The notes under the pieces were generated by a model. That model ran no database searches. It saw only the letters and a program-made list of their open reading frames with translations, and was not told the origin of the DNA. This document shows positions 36,464-45,834 of a DNA stretch of 64,000 nucleotides, piece by piece. The stretch covers positions 50,053 through 114,052 of the forward strand of contig JAFGGL010000028.1 of assembly GCA_016930575.1 (NCBI GenBank), read 5' to 3'. This DNA comes from Clostridiales bacterium (GTDB taxonomy: Bacteria; Bacillota; Clostridia; Christensenellales; Aristaeellaceae). A program made the translations under genes and the position numbers. Every line of letters starts with the position of its first letter. Within the stretch, counting starts at the first letter, position 1.

Positions 36464-37185
36464 CAGGAACGACGATCGACCGCAACCGCCTTCCGCGCCA
36501 CATCGGCATCATCATGGACGGCAACGGGCGCTGGGCGAAGCGGCACAGGCTGCAGGTCGCACGCGGGCACAATGCGGGCGTCGAGGCCATGCGCAATATC
36601 ATCCGAGACGCTAACGACTTAGGGCTCGAGGTGCTTTCGCTATACGCGTTTTCCACAGAAAACTGGCGGCGTTCCAAGACGGAGGTTGACGCGCTGATGG
36701 CGCTGCTCATTAAGTATTTCAAACAGGACATCGACGAGCTGCGGGAAAAAAACGTCCGCGTTTTGATTTTGGGCGATAAGGACGGCATGCCCGGCCCCCA
36801 GCGCGACGCGCTGTACGACGCTGAAGAGCGTACCAAGGACTGCACCGGGCTTGCGCTCTGCCTGGCCATCAACTACGGCGGCCGCGCCGAACTCGTCCGC
36901 GCCGCAAAGCTGCTGGCGGCCGAAGCGCAGGCGGGGCAGCTTTCTCCCGCGGCGATCGACGAAGCCGCGCTTTCCGGCAGGCTGTACACGGAAGGCCTGC
37001 CCGACGTGGATCTGCTGATTCGCACCAGCGGCGAACTGCGGCTTTCCAACTTCCTGCTCTGGCAGAGCGCATACGCGGAGTTTGCGTTCCCCTACAAGCT
37101 CTGGCCGGATTTCACGGTGAAGGATTTTCACGACTGCATCGCGGCCTACCAGCGGCGCAGCCGACGTTTCGGCGGCAGAATATAG
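36460..37185 (+). CDS. uppS: Undecaprenyl diphosphate synthase
   Basis: 241 residues. Builds the C55 lipid carrier for cell-wall synthesis. HIGIIMDGNGRWAKRH carries the catalytic Asp, LSLYAFSTENWRR and LIRTSGELRLSNFLLWQSAYAE the cis-prenyltransferase signatures. A conserved two-hairpin element, not a simple gap, separates it from cdsA. Confidence 0.96.
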   Translation: MTGTTIDRNRLPRHIGIIMDGNGRWAKRHRLQVARGHNAGVEAMRNIIRDANDLGLEVLSLYAFSTENWRRSKTEVDALMALLIKYFKQDIDELREKNVRVLILGDKDGMPGPQRDALYDAEERTKDCTGLALCLAINYGGRAELVRAAKLLAAEAQAGQLSPAAIDEAALSGRLYTEGLPDVDLLIRTSGELRLSNFLLWQSAYAEFAFPYKLWPDFTVKDFHDCIAAYQRRSRRFGGRI

Positions 37186-37219
37186 CTTCACACAAGGAGT
37201 GGGACGAAACCATAATCAA

Positions 37220-37401
37220 GGGAAGCTGGCAGGCCGACCGGCGCCCGAAATTTGCAATAAGGGAGGGCTGTTAGCCCGACTAGCCGCCGAGGTTTCGTAG
37301 AAACCGAATGGCGTAGTCTCGCCGTAAACGAAGAGCGGAGCGAGACCGCATAAAGCAAATGAATCGCGTGGCCTCGCGCAAGCACCGCGCAGGGCGAGGC
37401 C
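37220..37401 (+). ncRNA. Two-hairpin leader element, copy 2 (before cdsA)
   Basis: Block GGGAAG...GAC-CGGCGCCCGAAATT (37220-37253), small hairpins GGGCT-gtt-AGCCC and GGTTTC-gta-GAAACC, hairpin 1 with arms GTCTCGC/GCGAGAC (37316-37346), linker ATGAATCGCGTG (37359-37370), hairpin 2 with arms GGCCTCGC/GCGAGGCC (37370-37401), then the cdsA ribosome binding site. Part order matches the copy before purC; stem differences are compensatory. Identity unknown. Confidence 0.5.
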
Positions 37402-37423
37402 GTAAGATTTGGAGGGCAAATCC

Positions 37424-38242
37424 ATGTGGAAGCGCATGATCACCGGCGTACTCCTAACTTTGTTTTTGATTTCCGTCTTGTGTTTCGGCGGCTACGTATT
37501 CGGCGCGGTCGCGCTGATCGTCTGCGGGCTGTGCGTGTATGAGGAACTGGACGCCATGAAAAAAGGCGGCCACCGCCCCGTGTCCTGGCCGGTGTTCGTT
37601 ACGCTTTTGGCCTGCGTACCGCTGATGCTGTTCATCCGTCCGCTGGCCATTGTGCCGGTGTTGATGTTTTGCTGCTTTGCCGTTATTTTTTCCGTGATGC
37701 GCCGCGAAGCTCCCGTGCTGACCGACGTCATGGTAAGCCTGCTGCCGGTGCTGACCATCATCCTGCCCGGCCTGTGCCTGATCTCGCTTGCCGGCATCGC
37801 GCCCCGGCCGCTGCAGGCAATGCTTACGACGATGGTTTTCACCGTCTCCGTAGGTTCGGACACCTTCGCCCTGTTTGCCGGCACCTGGATCGGCGGCAAA
37901 AAGCTGTGCCCGCAGATCAGCCCGAAAAAGACTGTGGCGGGCGCCGCGGGCGGTCTTGTCGGCGCCACCGGGCTCACGGTGCTCGCGGGCGTTGCCTTCC
38001 CGCTCTGCTTCCCCAATTTGTCCGTCCATCCGCTGTGGGTATTCGCGGTTGTCGGCGTCGTCGGCGGTATCGCGGCGCAGTTCGGGGACATGCTGGCAAG
38101 TCTCGTCAAGCGCTACTGCAAGGTGAAGGATTTCGGCACGCTGTTCCCAGGGCACGGCGGCATGCTTGACCGCATGGACAGCATTCTGTTTTCGTCCGTC
38201 ATCATCTTCTGCTACCACGAGATCCTCCGGTTTCTCGCATAG
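37424..38242 (+). CDS. cdsA: Phosphatidate cytidylyltransferase
   Basis: 272 residues, about eight membrane helices. Makes CDP-diacylglycerol for phospholipid synthesis. The C-terminal signature region reads FPGHGGMLDRMDSILFSS, with the metal-binding Asp residues intact, and SDTFALFAGTWIGGKKL precedes it. Start from GGAGGGCAAATCC-ATG; a GTG/ATG five codons upstream overlaps that site. Confidence 0.94.
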   Translation: MWKRMITGVLLTLFLISVLCFGGYVFGAVALIVCGLCVYEELDAMKKGGHRPVSWPVFVTLLACVPLMLFIRPLAIVPVLMFCCFAVIFSVMRREAPVLTDVMVSLLPVLTIILPGLCLISLAGIAPRPLQAMLTTMVFTVSVGSDTFALFAGTWIGGKKLCPQISPKKTVAGAAGGLVGATGLTVLAGVAFPLCFPNLSVHPLWVFAVVGVVGGIAAQFGDMLASLVKRYCKVKDFGTLFPGHGGMLDRMDSILFSSVIIFCYHEILRFLA

Positions 38243-38270
38243 CAGGACGTCCCACGGAGGGTATTTTCAC

Positions 38271-39191
38271 ATGAAACGCATTCTCGCAGTGCTCTTGCTG
38301 TTCCCATTGCTCCTCACGTCCGCGCAGGCCGCGACGCCCGACCCGATCTTCGCCCTGGATTACGACAGCCTGGAAAGCCCGCCCGCCGGCGTGCACCACT
38401 ACCTGCTGGCCTGCTTTGACACCTGGGATTTCGACGAGGACTACCAAGGCAACACCGACGGCTTGCTGCTGGTGACGCTTGATACCGTGCAACGCCGCGT
38501 CATCTTCACCTCCATCATGCGCGAGATATTGATCCGGCGCCCGGACGGGGGAATCGGCCGCATCACATACATTACAAAGAACTACGGGCCCGAAGCCCTG
38601 TGCGAGATCGTGTCAACGCATTTCGGCGTTAAAGTGGATAAGTACCTCTTCTTCAATATGGACAACATCCAGAAGATGATCGACGCCCTGGGCGGCGTGT
38701 ATATTACCGTGACCGACGCCGAAGCCTATTATCTCAACCGCTACCGCATTTCCCGCGACTCCACCACACCCAGCATGGATATGGGCGGTACCTACCTGTT
38801 CTCGGGACACGCGGCCGTGATCTACATGCGCATCCGCAAGGTAGGCGGCGACGGTGACGTGGGCCGCACCCGCCGCGTGCGGACGGTGCTTTCCACGCTG
38901 GTCGCCGAGAACCAGGATATCACGCTGTCCGAGGCGGTCGGGCTGGCCTACGCGCTCACCGAAAACGTGTGCATGACCAATATGACGATGAACGACCTGA
39001 TGACCGCGGTCGCAAGCGCGTATGCGCTGCGCGGCATAGAAGCCGAAGGCTTCCAGCTGCCGACTTCAGAATCGATGGAACCCATCACCTACGTCGGCAT
39101 GATGACCAACCAGGTGGATTACGCGCTGTGCCGCCTCAAATTCCTGGCGTTTATGGCCGGAGAACAAACCGCAGAGGGGAATGAAGAATAG
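38271..39191 (+). CDS. LytR-CpsA-Psr (LCP) family protein, secreted
   Basis: 306 residues with a signal peptide (MKRILAVLLLFPLLLTSAQA). LCP enzymes attach teichoic acids or polysaccharides to peptidoglycan from undecaprenyl carriers. The core is recognisable: DGLLLVTLD, GPEALCEIVSTHFGV, NIQKMIDALGGVYITV, YMRIRKVGGDGDVGRTRRVR. The usual SxPRDT arginine-aspartate motif reads FTSIMREIL, so one conserved ligand of the lipid diphosphate may be altered. It lies 28 bases after cdsA in an envelope-lipid context. Confidence 0.85.
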   Translation: MKRILAVLLLFPLLLTSAQAATPDPIFALDYDSLESPPAGVHHYLLACFDTWDFDEDYQGNTDGLLLVTLDTVQRRVIFTSIMREILIRRPDGGIGRITYITKNYGPEALCEIVSTHFGVKVDKYLFFNMDNIQKMIDALGGVYITVTDAEAYYLNRYRISRDSTTPSMDMGGTYLFSGHAAVIYMRIRKVGGDGDVGRTRRVRTVLSTLVAENQDITLSEAVGLAYALTENVCMTNMTMNDLMTAVASAYALRGIEAEGFQLPTSESMEPITYVGMMTNQVDYALCRLKFLAFMAGEQTAEGNEE

Positions 39192-39784
39192 TCGATCAAT
39201 TGCTTTGCAATCTTATTGTTTCAATACACCATACAGTATGGCTTTTGCCATATATCATGACTTGCTCTTGTTACAGAACCGATTATTTGCAATCAAACGG
39301 GCGCGCAGAAACCGTACTGTCCTTCCTCATTCCTCCTTCCTCATTGACATGCCTCCGCACCCGCTTGCACCCGCGCCCGGATCCGCATCCAAATTGTGGA
39401 CAACGCTGCGGAGAAAATCCGGATACCTTTCCGGAGCCGTTGCGCCGCCTGCCGTCGCTTTCCACGCGCCGTTTCTCCTCACCCTGTGGCGTTTTGGAAA
39501 ACCCCGCGGCGCTCCCCGGTTTTGCTGCCTGAAGCCCCCCGAAAATAAAGGAGTTTGCCCCTTCCGAAGAGAAATGAATGAACAGTGCGGGTTGTTTGAA
39601 CCAACGTCGCCGCGTCCCTTGTTGAAAACGCATCGTTATCCCCGGTTTTTTCCTCAAGCCTTCCACAGGGAAAACGCAGCCCGGAAACTAAAAAATACGC
39701 TTTTCCATGGTTTCCACAGCCCCTACTACTACGACTAATTCTATATACTATATAGCTACTGCTCTTGTACTGGAGGCGACACGA
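39192..39784. other. Long gap before dnaN with scattered DnaA-box-like sites
   Basis: 593 bases without a credible gene. TGTGGACAA at 39395-39403 is an exact complement of the high-GC DnaA box TTGTCCACA; CCTTCCACA (39659) and GTTTCCACA (39710) are 7/9 matches to TTATCCACA; TTTTCCATG lies at 39701. An AT-rich run (CTATATACTATATAG) with a possible -10 follows just before dnaN. It could be part of oriC, but dnaA is absent and the boxes are few. Confidence 0.4.
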
Positions 39785-40903
39785 ATGAAACTGAAATGCT
39801 CCGCTCAGGATTTGATCGTCGGGTTGGTGAACGCCACGCGCGCGTTGGCGGCGCGGCCGTCCTCGCCGATATTGGAATATGTGAAACTTACCGCGGCGGA
39901 CGGGCACATCGTACTCACCTGCACCGACGGCTCCCTCACCATCCGCGCCGAGGTGAAAGCCGATATCGAAGAGGAAGGAGACATCCTGCTGCCGGGCAGA
40001 CTGCTGACTGAGATCGTGCGCAAGCTGCCGGAAGGCTTGGTCGCGCTTTCGGTAGGCGATAAAAACATAGCGGTCATCAAATGCCTGTCCAGCCGTTCCA
40101 CGTTGTCGGGCATGCCTGCGGAAGAGTTTCCGGTAATGCGCGACATCATCAACACGCACGCGCTGCACGTGCCGCAAAAACGCCTCAAGGATATGATCTC
40201 CCGCGTGATCTTCGCCATCGCGCAGCACGAAAGCCGCCAAACGCTGACCGGCAGTCTGCTTGAAGTCACCAAAGGCGAGCTGCGGCTTGTGGGGCTTGAC
40301 GGTTTCCGCCTGGCGCTGCAGACCATGAAGGGCGACTTCGTATTGCCGGAAGGCATGGATATTGTCAAGGCGATTATCCCCGGGCACGTGATGACGGAGA
40401 TGAGCCGCATCATGGGTGATGAGGAGGGCGCGATGGTCACCTTCCACATCGACCAGGGTCACCTGATGGCGATCATCGGAGAGACCACGGTTCTCACCAC
40501 GCTTTTGGCGGGCGAGTATATCAACTACCGGCAGATTCTCCCCAAGGACTGGAAAACGCGCATTACCGTGAAATGCAAGGAATTCGAGGAGGCTATCGAG
40601 CGCGCGTCGCTGATCGCGCGCGAAGGCAAGAACAACCTGATCAAGGTCAACGCCGAAAATGATATGATGCGCATTACGTCCATGTCCGACCTCGGCGACG
40701 TGTTGGAGGAGATCGCCATCCACCTGGAGGGCGAGGCGATCGAAATCGCGTTCAACGCCCGCTATATCGGCGACGTGGTGAAGAATATCGACGATGAATG
40801 CTGCATGCTGTCCATGTCCAACGCAGTCAGCCCCTGCGTGCTCTCGCCTGTTGAGGGGGACGACTATTTATACTTAGTCCTTCCAGTAAGAGTATCGAAC
40901 TAG
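39785..40903 (+). CDS. dnaN: DNA polymerase III beta clamp
   Basis: 372 residues, normal length for the three-domain sliding clamp. MKLKCSAQDLIVGLVNATRALAARP starts the first domain, and the C-terminus MSNAVSPCVLSPVEG...YLVLPVRV is the protein-binding pocket end. Start after ACTGGAGGCGACACGA. The usual dnaA neighbour is missing; instead an LCP gene precedes and DUF368 follows. Confidence 0.95.
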   Translation: MKLKCSAQDLIVGLVNATRALAARPSSPILEYVKLTAADGHIVLTCTDGSLTIRAEVKADIEEEGDILLPGRLLTEIVRKLPEGLVALSVGDKNIAVIKCLSSRSTLSGMPAEEFPVMRDIINTHALHVPQKRLKDMISRVIFAIAQHESRQTLTGSLLEVTKGELRLVGLDGFRLALQTMKGDFVLPEGMDIVKAIIPGHVMTEMSRIMGDEEGAMVTFHIDQGHLMAIIGETTVLTTLLAGEYINYRQILPKDWKTRITVKCKEFEEAIERASLIAREGKNNLIKVNAENDMMRITSMSDLGDVLEEIAIHLEGEAIEIAFNARYIGDVVKNIDDECCMLSMSNAVSPCVLSPVEGDDYLYLVLPVRVSN

Positions 40904-40939
40904 GGAAACGATAAATAACGCTTAGTAGGCGGAGAGAAT

Positions 40940-41818
40940 ATGATCAACTTTATCAAGGCGACGGTCAAGGGCGTCATCATCGGCATTGCCAACGTCATCC
41001 CGGGCGTGTCCGGCGGGACCATGATGGTTTCCATGGGCGTGTACGACACGATCATCGGCTGTATCACGGGGCTTTTGAAGCATTTCGTCAAAAGCCTGAA
41101 AACGCTGCTGCCCTACATCCTGGGCGCGCTGATCGGCATCGTTGCGCTGGCGAGCGTGCTGACGTATTTATTCGACAACTATCCGCTGCCGACGGCCACG
41201 GCCTTTATCGGGCTGATCCTGGGCGGCCTTGCGCCGCTTCTCAAACGCGTCGACATGAAAAAAGCCAACGCGGGCGCGCTTCTGTTGTTCCTCGTCTTCC
41301 TCGCACTGATCGTCTTCCTGGCGATCATCAATCCCACGGAATCGGGCGTCGCAAAGGACTTTACCTGGTTGCGGGCGGCGGTGCTGCTGGGCGCGGGCAT
41401 CATCGCCAGCGCGACCATGATCATCCCGGGCGTCAGCGGCTCGATGATGCTGATGCTGATGGGCTATTACCGCACGGTCATCGACGCGGTCACGCATCTG
41501 AAAGATGCAATTTTTGGCGGCGACTGGGCGCTGGCCGCGGAGCCGCTGAAGATTCTGCTGCCGTTTGCCGTTGGCATCGTCATCGGCATCTACGCCGTGG
41601 CGAAGCTGATCGAGTGGCTGCTCAGGCGCCGCCCGGTCTACACCTATTCCGCCATCCTGGGGCTGGTCGTCGCTTCGCCCGTCGCGGTGCTGCTGCGCTG
41701 CGATATGTCCGGCGTCACGCCGGTGATCGTTTTGATCTCGCTGGTCACGTTCATCGCGGGCTTCGTGTTCGCCGCATGGATGGCGCGGCTGTCAAGCAGG
41801 GAGATCAAGCCCGCATAG
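40940..41818 (+). CDS. DUF368 polyprenyl-phosphate translocase (PopT-like)
   Basis: 292 residues, about nine membrane helices. Two copies of the IPGVSGG hallmark occur (NVIPGVSGGTMM near 17-28 and IIPGVSGSMMLML near 160), as expected for the inverted repeat of DUF368. The family was shown in other bacteria to recycle undecaprenyl phosphate across the membrane. uppS, cdsA and LCP genes nearby fit that role (inference). Start after GGCGGAGAGAAT. Confidence 0.88.
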   Translation: MINFIKATVKGVIIGIANVIPGVSGGTMMVSMGVYDTIIGCITGLLKHFVKSLKTLLPYILGALIGIVALASVLTYLFDNYPLPTATAFIGLILGGLAPLLKRVDMKKANAGALLLFLVFLALIVFLAIINPTESGVAKDFTWLRAAVLLGAGIIASATMIIPGVSGSMMLMLMGYYRTVIDAVTHLKDAIFGGDWALAAEPLKILLPFAVGIVIGIYAVAKLIEWLLRRRPVYTYSAILGLVVASPVAVLLRCDMSGVTPVIVLISLVTFIAGFVFAAWMARLSSREIKPA

Positions 41819-41819
41819 C

Positions 41820-41848
41820 TTGCTTTTTTTCACGAAACCCGTTATACT
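41820..41848 (+). promoter_or_regulatory. metK promoter
   Basis: TTGCTT, 17 bases, TATACT, immediately before the riboswitch. Confidence 0.65.
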
Positions 41849-41867
41849 CTGCGTAACAACAGCATAC

Positions 41868-41965
41868 CTTATAAAGAGCGGTCGAGGGAACGAGCCCGAT
41901 GAAACCCGCCAACCGGCGCGAAGCGCATCGGTGGTACATCTCGCGGCGGGACGCCGGAAGATAAG
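41868..41965 (+). ncRNA. SAM-I (S-box) riboswitch
   Basis: CTTATaaAGAG, GAGGGAACGAGCCC-gATGAAACCC, GCCAACCGGC, GGTGGTACATC and closing GGAAGATAAG follow the S-box order, with the outer P1 helix CTTAT/ATAAG. It binds S-adenosylmethionine; the terminator at 41983-42012 and metK follow directly, so high SAM should stop metK transcription. Confidence 0.9.
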
Positions 41966-41982
41966 GAACAAATGTTTCGCAG

Positions 41983-42012
41983 ACGCCCGCATCACAAAAC
42001 GCGGGCGTTTTA
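41983..42012 (+). terminator. Riboswitch expression-platform terminator
   Basis: ACGCCCGC-atcacaaaac-GCGGGCGT followed by TTTA, 22 bases before the metK ATG. Confidence 0.85.
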
Positions 42013-42034
42013 CTTAATAGAAAGCAGGGATACT

Positions 42035-43201
<1,167 letters not shown>

Positions 43202-43204
<3 letters not shown>

Positions 43205-43385
43205 GGGCGTTGCCCCTAAAACCCCAGTTAAGGGCAATGCCCTTAACAATTCATATAATACCCGCGTTTCGCGCGGGCATTATGATATATTCTAAAGATA
43301 ACCAACTGGCCGCGCTGATAGCGCGGCCAGTGAGGGGTCAAGGGCGAAAGCCCTTGTCAGGGTTCCAGGGGCGACGCCCCTGGGG
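43202..43385. repeat. Hairpin array 4 (longest)
   Basis: Six modules: TTAGGGGC-gtt-GCCCCTAA, GTTAAGGGC-aat-GCCCTTAAC, a CCCGCG-ttt-CGCGGG module inside ATAAT/ATTAT arms, CTGGCCGCGC-tgata-GCGCGGCCAG, CAAGGGC-gaaa-GCCCTTG, CCAGGGGC-gac-GCCCCTGG. It fills the gap between convergent metK and the lipoprotein gene and contains two CGCG-core modules, as if two arrays had merged. Confidence 0.85.
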
Positions 43386-43387
43386 GC

Positions 43388-45058
43388 TTATTCGTATTCG
43401 GATTCCAACGCCTTCGCGGCGGAAGAATAAAGCCTGCCCAAAGTTTGCACGCCTGCCTTACCGTCGATGTCCAGATCGTTGACGTCCTGGAAGTCGCGCA
43501 CGGCGTTTTCGGTGATCTCGTCATAGGTGCCCGTGATCTCGCCGTCGTAGTATTTCAGCTCGTACAGTGTGTATTGCAGGTTGCGCACCTCTGATCCCGT
43601 ATCGCCGGGACGCAGCGGGGAATACGAACCTTCGGACGTGCCGCCGTAAAGCATGCGCTGCATCGCGGGCCCGGCCGAACCGGTCACGCGCAGGCCGTGC
43701 GAGGCCTGGTAGTTCGTAACGGCCGTGGTGGTGCCGCTGCCGTACTGGCCGTCCAGCGAGCCGGTGTAGTAGCCAAGCGACGAAAGCGAGGTCTGCAGCG
43801 CGGTAACATTTGCGGGCGGCGGGCTGTTGGTGGAAGACATCGTTTTATATCCGGTGGAGGTCGCGGTTTCGCCGTAGACCGCCGGATCGGACGCGGTGGA
43901 GGACGACGAGCCGCCGGAGCTTGAGCCGCCTGCCGTTGCCGTACCCGAGAACATCTTGTTCAGGGTCGTTTTCCCCGCTACGCCGTCGGCCGTCAGGCCG
44001 TTTGCCGTCTGGAACTCGACCACGGACGTGTAGGTGTTCTGGCCGAAATCGCCGTCCACGGAGTGGTCGTAATAGTCCAGATCCCGAAGCCTCTTCTGCA
44101 TGGCGCGCACGCCGTCGCCGGACATGCCGACGCGCAGCGTACCAAGGTAGGAAACGACCGAGCTGGCTTTGTTCGCCGAGGAGGAATACAGCTTCACAAG
44201 CGTATCCGGCCCCGCCACGCCGTCGGCGGTCAGGCTGTTGCGCTGTTGGAACGCGACCACGCCGGCCTCGGTGGTTTCGGCAAAAATGCCGTCGGCGGTG
44301 CCCGCGAGGTAGCCCAGATAGATCAGCCGGTTTTGCAGTATACGCACCTGATCGCCGGTGGAACCCAGGCGCAGGTAGATGTTTGTTTTCCCGTTGGTGT
44401 AGGTATTGGACGTGGAAGTGCCGGACGAAGAAGAACCCGAGGTCGAATCGCTTTTGGCGATTGCATACTTGCTGAACAGCGCATCCTGCGTTTTCTGGCC
44501 GGCGATGCCGTCCGCCGTCAGGCTGTTGGCGGTCTGGAAATCCTTTACGGCCTGCGTCGTCCCGCTGCCGTAGGAACCGTCCACCGAGCCGGTGTAATAC
44601 CCAAGATCCTTCAATTGCTGCTGCAGCTGTTTTACCGCATAGCCCGTAGAGCCTGACTGGAGCACCGAATTATCGGTGGTCGTGGTCGCTGTGGTGGGCG
44701 TCGCGGTGGCTCCGACAGCCGTCGGGCCCGCGGTCGCGCCCGTCGTGCCGGACGCGCTTGTAGGCGAGACGCCGCTGGGCGGATTGGTGGCGGTATCGGC
44801 GCCGAAATCCCAGTCGGCCCAGTCGATCTGCTGTGATTTCTCCGTCGGTTTCGGCGTGGGGGTGGCGACCGGCGGCGAGGTGATGACGATGTCAAAATTC
44901 TGTCCCTCGGTGCCGATGGTCAGCCCGTTTGAATCGTCCACGATGCGGTCGGGCTCGACATAGCAGCCCGACAGCACAAGCGCGACAGCTACCAAAAGCA
45001 CCGGAAGCAGCAGCCTGCGGTGGCGCTTTACGGCTTGCATCACACGATTATTCTTCAT
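43388..45058 (-). CDS. Lipoprotein with five peptidoglycan-binding domains
   Basis: 556 residues. Signal peptide with lipobox LVLSGC (Cys ~32), then a Pro/Thr/Ala-rich linker, then five PG_binding_1 repeats (about 130-200, 225-290, 305-370, 415-470, 485-550) of the form LGSTGxxVxxLQxxLxxLGYYTGSVDGxYGxxTxxAVxxFQ...DGxAGxxT, joined by Ser/Gly/Thr linkers. No catalytic domain. It probably tethers the membrane to the wall. Start after GGAAGTGTTCAG. The 259-base gap to the next gene shows nothing else. Confidence 0.9.
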   Translation of the reverse strand: MKNNRVMQAVKRHRRLLLPVLLVAVALVLSGCYVEPDRIVDDSNGLTIGTEGQNFDIVITSPPVATPTPKPTEKSQQIDWADWDFGADTATNPPSGVSPTSASGTTGATAGPTAVGATATPTTATTTTDNSVLQSGSTGYAVKQLQQQLKDLGYYTGSVDGSYGSGTTQAVKDFQTANSLTADGIAGQKTQDALFSKYAIAKSDSTSGSSSSGTSTSNTYTNGKTNIYLRLGSTGDQVRILQNRLIYLGYLAGTADGIFAETTEAGVVAFQQRNSLTADGVAGPDTLVKLYSSSANKASSVVSYLGTLRVGMSGDGVRAMQKRLRDLDYYDHSVDGDFGQNTYTSVVEFQTANGLTADGVAGKTTLNKMFSGTATAGGSSSGGSSSSTASDPAVYGETATSTGYKTMSSTNSPPPANVTALQTSLSSLGYYTGSLDGQYGSGTTTAVTNYQASHGLRVTGSAGPAMQRMLYGGTSEGSYSPLRPGDTGSEVRNLQYTLYELKYYDGEITGTYDEITENAVRDFQDVNDLDIDGKAGVQTLGRLYSSAAKALESEYE

Positions 45059-45317
45059 CTGAACACTTCCTTATTCAGCGATATGCGTATAGTTGCCTAT
45101 AATAGAGGTTCCTTCATTGTACAGGGATATTACTCAAAAAGCAAGAGAAAATATAAATATCCTTCATAAAAAAGACGAACAATCGTATTGTTTTGTTCCC
45201 AGAAATGAAATAAAAGCGAGAACCACCGGGCTGCCGGAACCAAACTGCCGAATCGCGCCGCGTTTTGGCGGAATTTCACGCCGCGCGCCCGATGAATAGA
45301 CGAACGAGCCGCGCCGT

Positions 45318-45794
45318 TTATTCCCGCGAGGAAGGATTTGCGCGGACCAGGTTTCCCCGCTTCAACCGCTGGTCCAGCTCCCAGAGCGCGGCTTTCTGGT
45401 CATGCCAGTAGACGAGGCCATAGGCGGCAGGAAAGGCGGCCCATTGCGTACGCGTGTGTTCCGCGGACAGCGTAATCTCGCCGTCGTACGGGACGGCGAA
45501 GTGGTACATCGGGCAGACCACAATGTCGTTCCCCCATGCTTTGTGCATCGTGAAAATATCGGACGGCAGGTAACTGACCGTATCCAGACGGTAAAAAGGG
45601 AGCTCCGCGGCGATGCCCGCTTCCTCATACGATTCTCTCCGCGCGGCCTGCTCGGGGGTTTCGCCTTCTTCAACGCCGCCGGATATGCCTTGCCAGCAGT
45701 TCGGGTCGTCGGCCCGCCGGAAAAGGGCGTACTCGTATACGCCGTCGCTGTTCCGCCTGTACGGATAGACATGGATATTCTGCGGCTGTCTCAT
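45318..45794 (-). CDS. NUDIX pyrophosphatase
   Basis: 158 residues. NUDIX box GGVEEGETPEQAARRESYEEAG is complete. The start QNIHVYPYRR...YALFRRADDPNCWQGISGG resembles the dihydroneopterin-triphosphate pyrophosphatase (NudB-like) group, but no folate genes are near, so the substrate is open. The ATG two codons into the frame is preferred over GTG because GGGGTG lies at the right distance. Confidence 0.82.
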   Translation of the reverse strand: MRQPQNIHVYPYRRNSDGVYEYALFRRADDPNCWQGISGGVEEGETPEQAARRESYEEAGIAAELPFYRLDTVSYLPSDIFTMHKAWGNDIVVCPMYHFAVPYDGEITLSAEHTRTQWAAFPAAYGLVYWHDQKAALWELDQRLKRGNLVRANPSSRE

Positions 45795-45834
45795 CTTCAC
45801 ACCCCGTTGTCTTCCTTTTGCGGCCTGCCGCGCT

